DNA of 57,074 bases from an uncultured Muribaculaceae bacterium (GCA_910578305.1 CAJTQH010000005.1:1-57074), one strand, 5' to 3'; shown: positions 7,216 through 16,224, counted from the first letter of the stretch. The notes: generated by a model from the letters alone, not told the origin. Made by a program: numbers and translations.

Positions 7216-9315
7216 ATGAAGAAGTATATTTATACATTGCTATTGATTCCCTCGATTGTTACGGCCCATACGGTAGAGCCTGATTCAAGCGGAATGCAGG
7301 AACTTGGCGAAGTAGTGGTTGAGGGCCGTACACAGCGGGTGGTGAAATTCGGAGTGGAATACATACCGGATAAAAAGACTAAGAAAACGGCTTTGGATGC
7401 GACCAATCTGCTTTTGCAGATGCAGGTGCCGCAACTCAATGTTGCGCCTGGCTCTACGGCCGTAAAGACTGCCAGTGGCAAAGATGTGGCTATGTATATA
7501 GATTATGTACCTGCATCAGAGCAGGACTTACAGGGATTGAGGCCGGAAGATGTGTTGCGTGTGGAAGTGCTGAATTATCCCGACGATCCTCGGTTTCAGA
7601 GCGCGCCACATGTAGTGAATTTCATAATGCAGCATTACGAGTGGGGCGGATATACCAAAATATCGGCTTGGGGCCGTACGCTTGCCGACAATAAGGTGTG
7701 TGGCGATGTGTATTCAAAATTTGTATATAAGAAGTGGACTTTTGATGCCAGTGCGAGTGCTGAGTGGAGTCATCTGGGACGATACCATACGGGGCAGACA
7801 CAGACATTCAGGGACATAATGTATGGCGGTAATCACTACGATGAGGTGACACGCCGTTCGGTGGCGGGAAACGATTATCTCCAGCGAACAAATAATCAGT
7901 GGACTTCTTTTCGTGCGACATATCGCAACGATGTCAGTTATGTGCAGCATCAGATATCGTTCGGACGCAGTGCAATGCCGATTGTCAGAAACGGTTCGGA
8001 GGTAGCGTTTACTGAGAATTTTTTGCCGAGTTCGTCGGCTATCGACATTAATTCCTCTCAGTCGCTCTATCCGAATCTGTCGGGCTATTATCAGTTTATT
8101 TTGCCTAAAGGCAATTCGGTAGTGGCCTCATGGAACTTCACATACGGCTCTACAAAGAGCAATGCATTTTACCGTTTGTCGGACATGGCCCCGATTGTCA
8201 ACGACAATAAGGAGAAAATCTATTCACCGACAGCACAGTTGCAATATTCCAAGAAATTTTCACACGACAACACGTTTCGTACGGCTCTGATGACATATAA
8301 TACCCTATACGATACGGACTACTCGGGATCTTATGACGGCCGTCAGAAACTGCTGTCGTCGGAAAATATGCTGTTTTTGGAATATATGCAGAATTGGTCT
8401 ACGGGCTTGAGCCTGTATTCACGTGTCGGAGCATCGTATGTGGTAGGGCGTGTCAATGGTGTGAATGTGCTTGAGCAGTGGAATCCTCGACTCGGTCTTC
8501 AACTTGAATATCAGATCAGCGACAAGCATTCGGCAACTATCGAAGGATGGTGGGGCAATTCACATCCACAGGCATCCACGGCCAATGAAGCTCTTGTGCA
8601 GAACAATGAATTGCTGTGGCTTCAGGGCAATCCGCATCTGAGAAACACGTTGTTTGCGTCTGCATCAGCTTCATATACGTATATACCGACCAATAAACTT
8701 TCGCTTTCGGCCACTTTGGAATATGAAGGGAATCCTAATAAGCAGGCTTATGAATTTTATAACCTTTCCGGAATAGACGGCCTTGTAAGACGCACTGTCA
8801 ACAGCGGTGACGCACACTCATATTCCGCATGGTTGTCGGCAAATCTCCGACTGCTTGCCAATACGCTTACGTTTCGTGTCAACGGACAGGCCCAGCGGGT
8901 GGTACTGACTGGTTGCGACCGCCAGTCGATGAATTTCCTGTTTGCAAGTGTGTATGCTCAGTATGCACGCGACAACTGGTCGGCGATGCTGTTTTATCAG
9001 TCGCCTCAGAAGCAGTTGAGCGCATGGTCAAATGGTGCCAGGACAAGTTTTAAGAGCACATACGGACTATTTCTGAATTATAATGTGGGAGATCTGAAAG
9101 TTGGGCTACAGTTCCGTAACTGGTTTAACCGCAACGGATATGCCACAACTGTATTCCGTTCGCCACGCTATGACGAATCGGCTGAGATATGGAATGTGGA
9201 TCTGTCACGAAGTATAAGGCTTACTCTTACCTACACCATATCTTATGGCAAGAAAGTCAACCGTGGAGGTGAAATCCAGCAGGGCAGTGGAGTAGGAAGT
9301 GCAATATTGAAATAA
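7216..9315 (+). CDS. TonB-dependent receptor-like outer membrane barrel
   Basis: A 699-residue outer membrane protein. A signal peptide (about 1-17) is followed by a TonB-box-like ELGEVVVEG, a plug-like domain (about 45-145, with VAMYIDYVPASEQDL and VLRVEVLNYPDDPRF) and a beta-rich barrel. Unusually, it does not end in an aromatic residue but in a short tail after the last strand (SYGKK then SGVGSAILK), which recurs in the barrel at 24472-27018 and the remnant at 27149-27346. Its plug shares the PASE-DL and DPRF segments with the 24472 protein, so the two are paralogues. It belongs with the preceding GLPGLI gene. A decamer like the 11-bp array (AATTATTACA) lies at 7202-7211, just before the start. 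Confidence 0.85.
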   Translation: MKKYIYTLLLIPSIVTAHTVEPDSSGMQELGEVVVEGRTQRVVKFGVEYIPDKKTKKTALDATNLLLQMQVPQLNVAPGSTAVKTASGKDVAMYIDYVPASEQDLQGLRPEDVLRVEVLNYPDDPRFQSAPHVVNFIMQHYEWGGYTKISAWGRTLADNKVCGDVYSKFVYKKWTFDASASAEWSHLGRYHTGQTQTFRDIMYGGNHYDEVTRRSVAGNDYLQRTNNQWTSFRATYRNDVSYVQHQISFGRSAMPIVRNGSEVAFTENFLPSSSAIDINSSQSLYPNLSGYYQFILPKGNSVVASWNFTYGSTKSNAFYRLSDMAPIVNDNKEKIYSPTAQLQYSKKFSHDNTFRTALMTYNTLYDTDYSGSYDGRQKLLSSENMLFLEYMQNWSTGLSLYSRVGASYVVGRVNGVNVLEQWNPRLGLQLEYQISDKHSATIEGWWGNSHPQASTANEALVQNNELLWLQGNPHLRNTLFASASASYTYIPTNKLSLSATLEYEGNPNKQAYEFYNLSGIDGLVRRTVNSGDAHSYSAWLSANLRLLANTLTFRVNGQAQRVVLTGCDRQSMNFLFASVYAQYARDNWSAMLFYQSPQKQLSAWSNGARTSFKSTYGLFLNYNVGDLKVGLQFRNWFNRNGYATTVFRSPRYDESAEIWNVDLSRSIRLTLTYTISYGKKVNRGGEIQQGSGVGSAILK

Positions 9316-9319
9316 ACCT

Positions 9320-9805
9320 ATGTACATGAAAAAGAGTGTTACATGGAGCAATGTTTCGGTGATTATCACTGTGGTAGTCATGTGCATATTGGTGTGTGGA
9401 ATGATCTTTAGCCGTGACAAGCAGCCTGAATACACGGTATTTGCCGTAATGATCGCGCTTGTCATTATAGTCATGTGGTATTATTCACCAGTATCAGTGA
9501 CGGTGGACGATCGGGCTGTTGTGGTTAAAAAACGCATTTCCGTGAAGACCATACCTATTTCATCCATAGAGTCTGTAGCTCCGTTTACTCCTTCGCCGTG
9601 GGTCAATCAGCGTATGTGTGGAAGCGCCGGATTTGCCGGATATTGGGGCTGGTTTGCAGATTCGGATATCGGCAGATATTTCGGATATTTCGGACAGACA
9701 TCCGATTGCTTCCTTTTGCAACTTAAAAACGGTCGCCGCTATGTACTTGGATGCGATGACTCGCCATCGGTGGTTTCTTATATTTCCGATCTAATTGTTA
9801 AGTGA
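9320..9805 (+). CDS. PH-like two-helix membrane protein, copy 1
   Basis: A 161-residue protein with two N-terminal membrane helices (about 11-29 and 38-56) followed by a compact domain of about 100 residues resembling bacterial pleckstrin-homology (bPH) domains. The signature is a near-invariant block RMCGSAGFAGYWGWF, then TSDCFLLQLKNG and LGCDD, shared with the next gene. An alternative ATG lies two codons downstream (9326). It starts 4 bp after the barrel gene, so it is probably in the same transcript. The function of such proteins is unknown; a role at the inner membrane is inferred from topology. Confidence 0.75.
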   Translation: MYMKKSVTWSNVSVIITVVVMCILVCGMIFSRDKQPEYTVFAVMIALVIIVMWYYSPVSVTVDDRAVVVKKRISVKTIPISSIESVAPFTPSPWVNQRMCGSAGFAGYWGWFADSDIGRYFGYFGQTSDCFLLQLKNGRRYVLGCDDSPSVVSYISDLIVK

Positions 9806-9877
9806 ACTCCGTTATGGCTGATTTTTATCGTTTTAGGTATAGATAATCAATCATATAAAACAGATGTATTATAAGTT

Positions 9878-10345
9878 ATGAAACGAAAAGTGAGATTGAG
9901 CAACTACTCGGTTATTTTGTCGGGGAGCATTCTGATAATACTCCTTGTTGTACTATATTGTTCTGACAATGCCTGGAGCATAGGGACCATGAGTGCGATA
10001 TTGATTGTATGGTGTGCTTTGGCGTTGATCTATATGCCCATGTCGATAAGTGTAGACAATAAAGAACTGAGTGTAAACCGGTCGTTGTGGATTAAACGTA
10101 TCCCATTGGCAGAAATAAGTTCGATAGAATCTGTGCAACCCTCCGGATGCCGGATGTGTGGAAGTGCCGGATGGTTTGGTTATTGGGGATGGTTTCGAGA
10201 CAGCTCTCTCGGCAAGTATTTCGCGTTTTATGGCAAGACCTCCGATTGTTTTTTTGTACGGCTCAAAAACGGCAAGCAATACATGCTGGGCTGTGACGAT
10301 CACGAGGCTATAATATCGTTTGTGTCTGACCGTATTGCCATGTGA
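9878..10345 (+). CDS. PH-like two-helix membrane protein, copy 2
   Basis: A 155-residue paralogue of the preceding gene with the same layout: two membrane helices (about 10-28 and 34-54) and a PH-like domain with RMCGSAGWFGYWGWF, TSDCFFVRLKNG and LGCDDHE. It is 72 bp downstream on the same strand and arose by tandem duplication. The conserved block is far more alike between copies than the membrane helices, which suggests that the cytoplasmic domain is under selection. No function can be assigned. Confidence 0.75.
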   Translation: MKRKVRLSNYSVILSGSILIILLVVLYCSDNAWSIGTMSAILIVWCALALIYMPMSISVDNKELSVNRSLWIKRIPLAEISSIESVQPSGCRMCGSAGWFGYWGWFRDSSLGKYFAFYGKTSDCFFVRLKNGKQYMLGCDDHEAIISFVSDRIAM

Positions 10346-10364
10346 AAACGTATATACGAATTAT

Positions 10365-11042
10365 ATGAATATAAAACCGATGAATAGTCTGAAAAGGTAT
10401 ATATCAATATTAATTCTCTTTATGCCAGGGATGTTGTTTCCCGCTCACATATCTGCAATGGAGGACGTAATATGTCACCGAGTGGCATTCAACGGCACAC
10501 TGACCTCGTCTTATTCATACTCCGTCGAAGCTTCGTACCACTATATGTTGTGCAAGTATGTCGGGATCGGAGGTGCGTTCGGTCATTGGGCTAATTATTA
10601 TGACGACGGATGGGCATCAGGCAGTAACTGGAATATAGATGAGGATGATAATAAGCCGTCCAACTTATATCTCCGTCCGTCGGTAGTTCTGAAAACTCCG
10701 GCTATAAAGTACCGTGCATCTTCGTGGTCACTTTTGGCCGAGCCGGGAGTAATGCTGAATATCCCATATCAACGTGTATGCATAGAATCCACATCCCGAT
10801 GGCCGGTCATCGATTATGAATATATCAGCACCGGCAACGGTCAGTGGCTGGCATTGGAGTTGCGCGTAGGTATAAGTTATGAAAACGGGCCGTGCGGAGT
10901 GAGTGCCGGCTACATGATGTCGAATCTCGATATATTCAGCCAATATCGCCATCTGTCGTATAAAGGGATTTCATTCAGGGATTTCTATCCCAGTAAGCCG
11001 TTTATGCAGGGTGCATATCTGTCATTGTCGTACAATTTTTGA
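10365..11042 (+). CDS. Small outer membrane barrel protein, unassigned
   Basis: A 225-residue protein with a signal peptide ending near HISA and an alternating hydrophobic pattern that closes with YLSLSYNF. An aromatic C-terminus is typical of small eight- to ten-stranded outer membrane barrels. A longer frame begins at 10320 inside the preceding gene, but its extra residues are not signal-like; 10365 or 10380 is the likely start. I do not recognise a family. Located between the PH-like pair and the first TPR-HTH regulator. Confidence 0.6.
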   Translation: MNIKPMNSLKRYISILILFMPGMLFPAHISAMEDVICHRVAFNGTLTSSYSYSVEASYHYMLCKYVGIGGAFGHWANYYDDGWASGSNWNIDEDDNKPSNLYLRPSVVLKTPAIKYRASSWSLLAEPGVMLNIPYQRVCIESTSRWPVIDYEYISTGNGQWLALELRVGISYENGPCGVSAGYMMSNLDIFSQYRHLSYKGISFRDFYPSKPFMQGAYLSLSYNF

Positions 11043-11089
11043 CAACAATGCGATGCAATGCAATGCACTCTATGAGTACCGTCAGTCAG

Positions 11090-11111
11090 GAATTAATCTC
11101 AGGATTAATTC
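11090..11111. promoter_or_regulatory. Perfect 9-bp inverted repeat, candidate operator of the first TPR-HTH regulator
   Basis: GAATTAATC at 11090-11098 and GATTAATTC at 11103-11111 are perfect inverse complements around a TCAG spacer. The repeat ends one base before the -7 box at 11113-11120, so a bound protein would cover the -33 region. Autoregulation is inferred. Confidence 0.5.
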
Positions 11112-11112
11112 G

Positions 11113-11120
11113 TAAATTTG
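11113..11120 (+). promoter_or_regulatory. -7 promoter box of the first TPR-HTH regulator
   Basis: TAAATTTG matches TAnnTTTG and lies 23 bp before the chosen ATG at 11144. This excludes the in-frame start at 11039, which would lie upstream of the promoter. Confidence 0.65.
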
Positions 11121-11143
11121 CACAGGATAAGACATCATCTCTA

Positions 11144-12793
11144 ATGAAATATATTTCAGATATTCTGGCTGCTGTATTTGCTTTGGTGTTTATGCTGTCG
11201 TGCGGCAATAACGATAACGACAGATTGGTTCAAGCCATGCAGGTTCTTGAGGAACGTCCCGACAGCGCCTATTTACTTCTTAAAGAAGTTGATTACAACT
11301 TGCTTGGTAATGACAGGGATAAAGCAGACTATGCACTTGCGCATGCACGGGCTAATATGTATATGGGGCGTTCGCTTGTTGCTGATACGTTGCTTAACCG
11401 ATCGATGGTGTATTTTAAAAACGCATGCGATACAGTGTCATATATTGAAGCAGTCATAGCGCAGGCAAGACATCTGCGTTCGTTGGAGAAGAATACTGAG
11501 GCTTACGATCTGATAGATTCACTCCTTACGGAAATGCCTGAAGATATACGACTAACGCTTAATCAGGAGTTGTTGGGCTTTTCTTTTGCCGACAAGGACT
11601 TTCGGAAATCGTTGAAATTAATAGACCGTCAGATAGATTTGGCTGATAATGATGCCGAACGATTTAACTTTGAAATTAAGAAAATCACACCACTGATCTC
11701 TTTAGGGCGTAGTGCTGATGCCGTGGCTCTTTGTGATTCTCTCTTTACCGTGGCTAATTCTCCGAAAGAAGGATCTGATGAATGGCTGTATCTGCGAATT
11801 AATTACGCTGCCGCACTTGGCGAAAGAAGGGAAACTGCAGCGAAAGCATCAGCGATTCTTGAGGACATTATAGCTCGGATGGGTAATGCACCGGCATCGA
11901 AATTGATTGAGTTGTACATACCGATGGTTAACCTCAATATGAATGCCGGCAATCTGAGCGAGGCTGAAAAGTATCTCGGACTGATTGAGAAAACCGGAAT
12001 CGACATTGCGCAATTGGATGCCGTTGCTTCTTCTTACCTTGATATTTTGAAGATAACATTAGACTATGAAAAGAATGGAGCGTTGTCACTCAGCCGGATA
12101 TCCAATGTCGCCCAGTCATTACGAAAAGTAAGCAAGGATCTTGAGACAAAGAGACAGGAGCGCGACGATGCGTTGGAATCAGCCTATGATCTGAGCAGAG
12201 CCAATTATGAATTGACCATAAGACATCAGAGAATGTGGCTGATCATCATACTTATTGCGTTTGTAAGTATGGCCGGGATATCGTTTTTCTGGTACTTGTC
12301 GGGCCGACGTCGCAATAAACTTATGGAAGCGGAAGAACGTATCGATACATTGGAGGAACTGTTGAAATCGGCAAATAATCCTGCCACAGATAAAAAACAG
12401 GGATTGCTTAAACGACTTCTCTTGCAACAGCTCGGAATTATTAAAACATTTGCTGAGGCTCCCACTACACAGAATCAGGAAGCCTTGCGTAAGATTAGTA
12501 ATATAGGCAATTCAGACACTCCTATTGACAGCCTTGTGAAATGGGACGATTTGTATCCGGTCATAGATGAGTTGTATGATGGTTTTCACGAAAATCTTTT
12601 GTTCAGATATTCGGGGCTGTTTACTGAAAGAGAGATTCAGATAATATGTCTGATAAGAGCCGGCTTCTCAACGAAAGAAATAAGTGTACTCTTACAACAG
12701 ACATCCAACTCAATTTATGTTAGCAAAACAGCAATAAGGAAGAAGCTTGGATTGCAGGCAAAAGAAGACTTTATGAATGTATTTACGGCATAA
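11144..12793 (+). CDS. Membrane-anchored TPR lipoprotein with C-terminal LuxR-like HTH (regulator 1)
   Basis: A 549-residue probable transmembrane transcription factor. A lipoprotein signal (MLSC, Cys20) is followed by helical tetratricopeptide-like repeats (about 25-340), a membrane helix (about 364-386) followed by positive charges (GRRRNK), a coiled coil (about 392-430) and a LuxR/GerE-like helix-turn-helix at about 493-538 (FTEREIQIICLIRAG, then IYVSKTAIRKKLGL). The topology puts the repeats in the periplasm and the HTH in the cytoplasm, so the protein could sense envelope status and bind DNA directly. It is followed by a barrel gene with its own promoter and palindrome. Similar proteins are at 15162 and 18342. 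The regulatory role is inferred from architecture. Confidence 0.8.
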   Translation: MKYISDILAAVFALVFMLSCGNNDNDRLVQAMQVLEERPDSAYLLLKEVDYNLLGNDRDKADYALAHARANMYMGRSLVADTLLNRSMVYFKNACDTVSYIEAVIAQARHLRSLEKNTEAYDLIDSLLTEMPEDIRLTLNQELLGFSFADKDFRKSLKLIDRQIDLADNDAERFNFEIKKITPLISLGRSADAVALCDSLFTVANSPKEGSDEWLYLRINYAAALGERRETAAKASAILEDIIARMGNAPASKLIELYIPMVNLNMNAGNLSEAEKYLGLIEKTGIDIAQLDAVASSYLDILKITLDYEKNGALSLSRISNVAQSLRKVSKDLETKRQERDDALESAYDLSRANYELTIRHQRMWLIIILIAFVSMAGISFFWYLSGRRRNKLMEAEERIDTLEELLKSANNPATDKKQGLLKRLLLQQLGIIKTFAEAPTTQNQEALRKISNIGNSDTPIDSLVKWDDLYPVIDELYDGFHENLLFRYSGLFTEREIQIICLIRAGFSTKEISVLLQQTSNSIYVSKTAIRKKLGLQAKEDFMNVFTA

Positions 12794-12855
12794 TTCAACC
12801 CTTGTCGAAAAGCTTAAGAGGCAAATTAAGCCATTTAAGACTTTTGACGGTTGAA
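12794..12855 (+). other. Two-tier hairpin between regulator 1 and its barrel gene
   Basis: TTCAACC 12794-12800 pairs with GGTTGAA 12849-12855, and GTCGAAAAG 12804-12812 pairs with CTTTTGAC 12841-12848 with one bulge. CTTAA 12813-12817 pairs with TTAAG 12826-12830 inside. It begins right after the stop of regulator 1. There is no U run after it, so it is either a weak terminator or an mRNA 3' structure. Confidence 0.4.
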
Positions 12856-12915
12856 TGCGTTTGGATATCAGTATGTTACATATCATGGATTAAGAGGATT
12901 TTTATACCGATTAAG

Positions 12916-12941
12916 TAGGCTGGAGCCCTATTTTCAGCCTA
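12916..12941. promoter_or_regulatory. Inverted repeat abutting the barrel promoter, candidate operator
   Basis: TAGGCTG at 12916-12922 and CAGCCTA at 12935-12941 are perfect inverse complements 12 bp apart. The right arm overlaps the first two bases of the -7 box (12940-12947). The half-site AGGCTG resembles AGGCCG in the palindrome upstream of the second barrel (16225-16256). Confidence 0.55.
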
Positions 12942-12947
12942 ATTTTG
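12940..12947 (+). promoter_or_regulatory. -7 promoter box of the barrel after regulator 1
   Basis: TAATTTTG lies 25 bp before the chosen ATG at 12973. An in-frame ATG at 12952 would fall at the predicted transcription start, so 12973 is preferred. Confidence 0.65.
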
Positions 12948-12972
12948 CAGTATGAAAATTCAAAATCCCAAC

Positions 12973-15042
12973 GATATGAAAAAGTTTAAATTCACACTTG
13001 TAGCAGTATTAAGCATACTGTCGGCACACGCTCAAAAAGAACAGCAGCTTCAAGAGGTGACAGTCGTTGCCTCCCGCACAACAAACAATGCCGAGGGTTA
13101 TACAACCAACCTCAGAGGCACGGACATCGCGAAAGGTAAACCGGCTGTTGATGTTCTCGGTTTCCTTCCCAATATCTCCCGTGAGAACGGTACGTTCAAA
13201 ATCAATGGTCTCTCCGCAAGTGAGATTTACGTTGACGGCGTGAAGCTCTCCGATCTTTCGGAACTGAACAATATTCCCGGAGAGATGATTGACAAGGTAC
13301 AGGTCAAATATCTCGCGGGTGCTGATCAAAACGCAGCCATGAGCGGAGGCTCGATAATGATTACGCTCCGTCGTCCACCCGAAGGCGGATATTACGGCAG
13401 CGTCATGGCCAATGCCGACTGGTATCACTCTTGCGGCTTCGGGAATGAAAGTCTGGGTGGTATGATCAACTACCGTTATAAGAATCTAAGCGTTTACGAC
13501 AATTTATATGTCGGAGGTAAAAAATTAGAAGAAAACTCAGTGCAATGGCTTGATGAACCTGATTTGCATACATACCTCACTGAAACAACTAAATCAAAAG
13601 GCTTTGATTTCCGCAACCGTCTTAGCCTGACTCAGCAGTTTAACTCCGGCGCACAGCTTGGAGGCAGTTACCTTATTGCTACTTCGCGTCCAAGACCCAC
13701 CTCGTTCTCCATGTTTGAAAACTCCATGTCGGCAATAGATAAACGAATAAATACAGTCACACAGGAAGGTACTCTGAAGTTCCAACTCCCTCTCAACAGG
13801 AAAGGGGCGGCAATGGAGCTGACAGCAGACTATCTTAACCGCCGCAGCAATGAGCGTGCGGATTATTCTATGGATAATGATGTTGTCGGCGCAACATACG
13901 ACAAGGATAATCTGAATCTATGGAAATTCAAGGCAGACTTTCTTTATCCCCGCAGTCGCAGATTGTCTTGGAAGTTCGGAGCTTCCGCACAATGGATCTC
14001 CTCAACGTTCACGCCTTCCGCCACTATTGAAAGTGACCGATTCAGTGTAAGTTCCATACCTACAGGTACAAACGGCTTCACTCCAATAGTATATGCCTCT
14101 GCGCAAGGTATGGTCTGGAAACTGCGTTATAGTGCCGGCATAAACTGGCAACTTAATAGAATAGTCTATCATGACAAACAGGCTGACGTAAAGAGTCACA
14201 ATACACAATGGGCGATAAATCCTACCGTTCAGGTAATGATGCCTTTCGGGGCGAGAATGAATCATGCCGTAATGTTGAACTACAAGCGAACATTGAACGA
14301 TATTCCATATACTGCGATTTCATCGGTAGTCAACTGGGATGACCCGTACAATTACACGGTAGGCAATCCAAATCTTAAAGCTCAGTCGGCAGACATGATT
14401 ATGGCAGGTTTGTCTTTGTTCAGGAATAAGGTTAATATCACAGCATTATATGCACATTCTCACGACCGCATATATTGGCAGACATTCCAGAGCGCAGAAA
14501 ATCCGGATGTATTCTATACAAAGCCGGTAAATATCTCCGGTCAGGGAGTATGGGGCTTCGGTGCCGAATGGATAGAATCTCCCGTGAAATGGTGGAAATT
14601 CAAACTTTCAGGCCGCATTGAGATAACGCCGGAAAATACTACCCTCGCAAATATTCATTATGGCAAAACGCGGTTAAAGGAATATTTCTATTTCAACAAC
14701 AATTTCAGGTTTTCCAACGGATGGGGCGGTATGCTCAATGTGAATTTCGAGCCTACATACAAGACCCTCGACCGTACATATCATGCGGTTTACAGCGTCA
14801 ACGGACAAATATATAAGTCATTTCTAAAAGACAATCTTCAGGTTGCTGTTGAATTTACCCCTATTGGTAATCGACGAAAACTTGACAGACAGGTAGGTAT
14901 GAACAAAGTGTCGTATAAGTACACAACGCCTGTCCAGTATGTAGGGCTGTCGCTTACTTGGAACTTTTCAGGAGGCAAACAAGTTGACGTAAACGTAGTG
15001 GATGGCATACAAGACTATCGCGAAACCAAAGACAACAGGTAA
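12973..15042 (+). CDS. Outer membrane beta-barrel protein (TonB-receptor-like) of module 1
   Basis: A 689-residue protein. A signal peptide ends near SAHAQ, and a TonB-box-like QLQEVTVVASR is followed by a plug-like region (about 35-125, with VLGFLPNI, EIYVDGVKL and MSGGSIMITLRRP) and a large barrel with the family's YTVGNPNLKAQS segment. This fits the outer membrane beta-barrel family (OMP_b-brl_3 type) rather than classical SusC: there is no N-terminal carboxypeptidase-regulatory domain. It has its own promoter with a palindrome and follows the TPR-HTH regulator gene, which may control it (inference). A hairpin with a GTGA loop lies 46 bp after the stop. The substrate is unknown. Confidence 0.85.
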   Translation, partial: DMKKFKFTLVAVLSILSAHAQKEQQLQEVTVVASRTTNNAEGYTTNLRGTDIAKGKPAVDVLGFLPNISRENGTFKINGLSASEIYVDGVKLSDLSELNNIPGEMIDKVQVKYLAGADQNAAMSGGSIMITLRRPPEGGYYGSVMANADWYHSCGFGNESLGGMINYRYKNLSVYDNLYVGGKKLEENSVQWLDEPDLHTYLTETTKSKGFDFRNRLSLTQQFNSGAQLGGSYLIATSRPRPTSFSMFENSMSAIDKRINTVTQEGTLKFQLPLNRKGAAMELTADYLNRRSNERADYSMDNDVVGATYDKDNLNLWKFKADFLYPRSRRLSWKFGASAQWISSTFTPSATIESDRFSVSSIPTGTNGFTPIVYASAQGMVWKLRYSAGINWQLNRIVYHDKQADVKSHNTQWAINPTVQVMMPFGARMNHAVMLNYKRTLNDIPYTAISSVVNWDDPYNYTVGNPNLKAQSADMIMAGLSLFRNKVNITALYAHSHDRIYWQTFQSAENPDVFYTKPVNISGQGVWGFGAEWIESPVKWWKFKLSGRIEITPENTTLANIHYGKTRLKEYFYFNNNFRFSNGWGGMLNVNFEPTYKTLDRTYHAVYSVNGQIYKSFLKDNLQVAVEFTPIGNRRKLDRQVGMNKVSYKYTTPVQYVGLSLTWNFSGGKQVDVNVVDGIQDYRETKDNR

Positions 15043-15087
15043 TAATATAAAGAAAAACAGGAGCATACCGCTTATTGCAATCAAGTT

Positions 15088-15105
15088 CCCGGCAGTGATG
15101 CCGGG
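15088..15105 (+). terminator. Hairpin terminator with GTGA tetraloop
   Basis: CCCGGCA 15088-15094 pairs with TGCCGGG 15099-15105 around GTGA (a GNRA loop) and is followed by an A/T-rich tract. The same hairpin design recurs at 23210-23231 and 27048-27069. Confidence 0.65.
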
Positions 15106-15149
15106 GCTTAAATTTTATTGATTAGTAATAATGTCTGAAATTTTATTGC

Positions 15150-15157
15150 TAATTTTG
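15150..15157 (+). promoter_or_regulatory. -7 promoter box of regulator 2, near-leaderless
   Basis: TAATTTTG ends 4 bp before the ATG at 15162, so the transcript should start at or next to the start codon. Two AAATTTTATTG direct repeats precede it (15110-15120 and 15138-15148). Confidence 0.6.
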
Positions 15158-15161
15158 CATC

Positions 15162-16145
15162 ATGCGTAATTTGCTATACATAGTGCTTCTGATAGTAGTG
15201 ACGGGCTGTGGATTTTCGTCAGTACAGACGAAAGCACTTGATGAAGCGCAGCGTGTGTTGCCTGATGACCCGTCAGCAGCTCTTTCCATGCTCAACGATG
15301 TTGATGTCTCGGAATTTCAAGACTCTGCGACAATGGCACGGTGGGCTCTCTTATATAGTGAGGCAATGGCGGCAAACAGGATTTCGGCGCCTACCGATAC
15401 CATAGTAAACATAGCCATCGACTATTATGGCCGACATAATCATGCAGATGAATATCACAAAGCTACGACTCTGAAAACGCTTATATGTTCATCGGGCGAT
15501 TCGGATGCCCTTGCCACGGCTTTGTATATCCAGAAAGAAAAGGAGTTTCTGCTATATAAAGAGCGGGTAAATCGCCGGGTGTATATGTTTGTAGGGATTG
15601 TGATACTTTTTGTGGCAGTTGCGACAATAATATGGATGCGTCAGCGCATGAAGTTGCAGTCATTACAGAACGAGACTCTTATGGCAGAGGCATCCGGTTT
15701 AAAAAATCGGATTGATGCGAGCCGTGGTGATGTTGACAGACTGGAAGATAAACTGCGAGGATTGCTTGAAACTCGTTTTGCGCTCATAGATTCGCTATGT
15801 CAGACTTACTATGAGTCGCAGGGCACAAAGACGGAGCGAAAAGCTTTGGTCAACAAGGTGAAATGTGAAATCGAATCGGTACGAACCGACTCGTTCCATG
15901 AGATGGAGCAGGTGGTAAATGACTGCTGTGGCAATCTTCTCGTGAAGGTCAGGGGCAACTATCCGGATATGAAACCGGAGGAATATCAGTTGCTGGTGTA
16001 TCTTGCAAGCCGGCTTTCTACTCGCACTATAAGCCTGCTTATCGGCGAATCGGTCGATGTGGTGTATAAGCGCAAATCTCGACTGAAATCCCGTATGCGG
16101 GAGTTGGTGGCGCCTGCCTGCCCCGATGTAATGGCCGTTTTCTGA
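15162..16145 (+). CDS. Short membrane-anchored lipoprotein with C-terminal HTH-like domain (regulator 2)
   Basis: A 327-residue relative of the gene at 11144. Lipoprotein signal VVTGC (Cys16), a short periplasmic part of only about 120 residues (one or two TPR-like units, DDPSAALSMLNDVD), a membrane helix at about 140-160 followed by MRQRMK, a coiled coil (about 165-205) and a C-terminal helix-turn-helix-like region (about 271-312: KPEEYQLLVYLASR, then YKRKSRLKSRM). It lacks most of the TPR array of regulators 1 and 3, so it is either a shortened form or senses differently. It is followed by a broken barrel gene whose promoter keeps a palindrome. DNA binding is inferred from similarity to regulator 1. 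Confidence 0.75.
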   Translation: MRNLLYIVLLIVVTGCGFSSVQTKALDEAQRVLPDDPSAALSMLNDVDVSEFQDSATMARWALLYSEAMAANRISAPTDTIVNIAIDYYGRHNHADEYHKATTLKTLICSSGDSDALATALYIQKEKEFLLYKERVNRRVYMFVGIVILFVAVATIIWMRQRMKLQSLQNETLMAEASGLKNRIDASRGDVDRLEDKLRGLLETRFALIDSLCQTYYESQGTKTERKALVNKVKCEIESVRTDSFHEMEQVVNDCCGNLLVKVRGNYPDMKPEEYQLLVYLASRLSTRTISLLIGESVDVVYKRKSRLKSRMRELVAPACPDVMAVF

Positions 16146-16224
16146 CATATTTTGTCAGGTTGTCAGACTTTTTTAGAGGACTTGATGTATTCGGCTTTAT
16201 TTTAGGTTGTTAGCTTGTCTGCTG

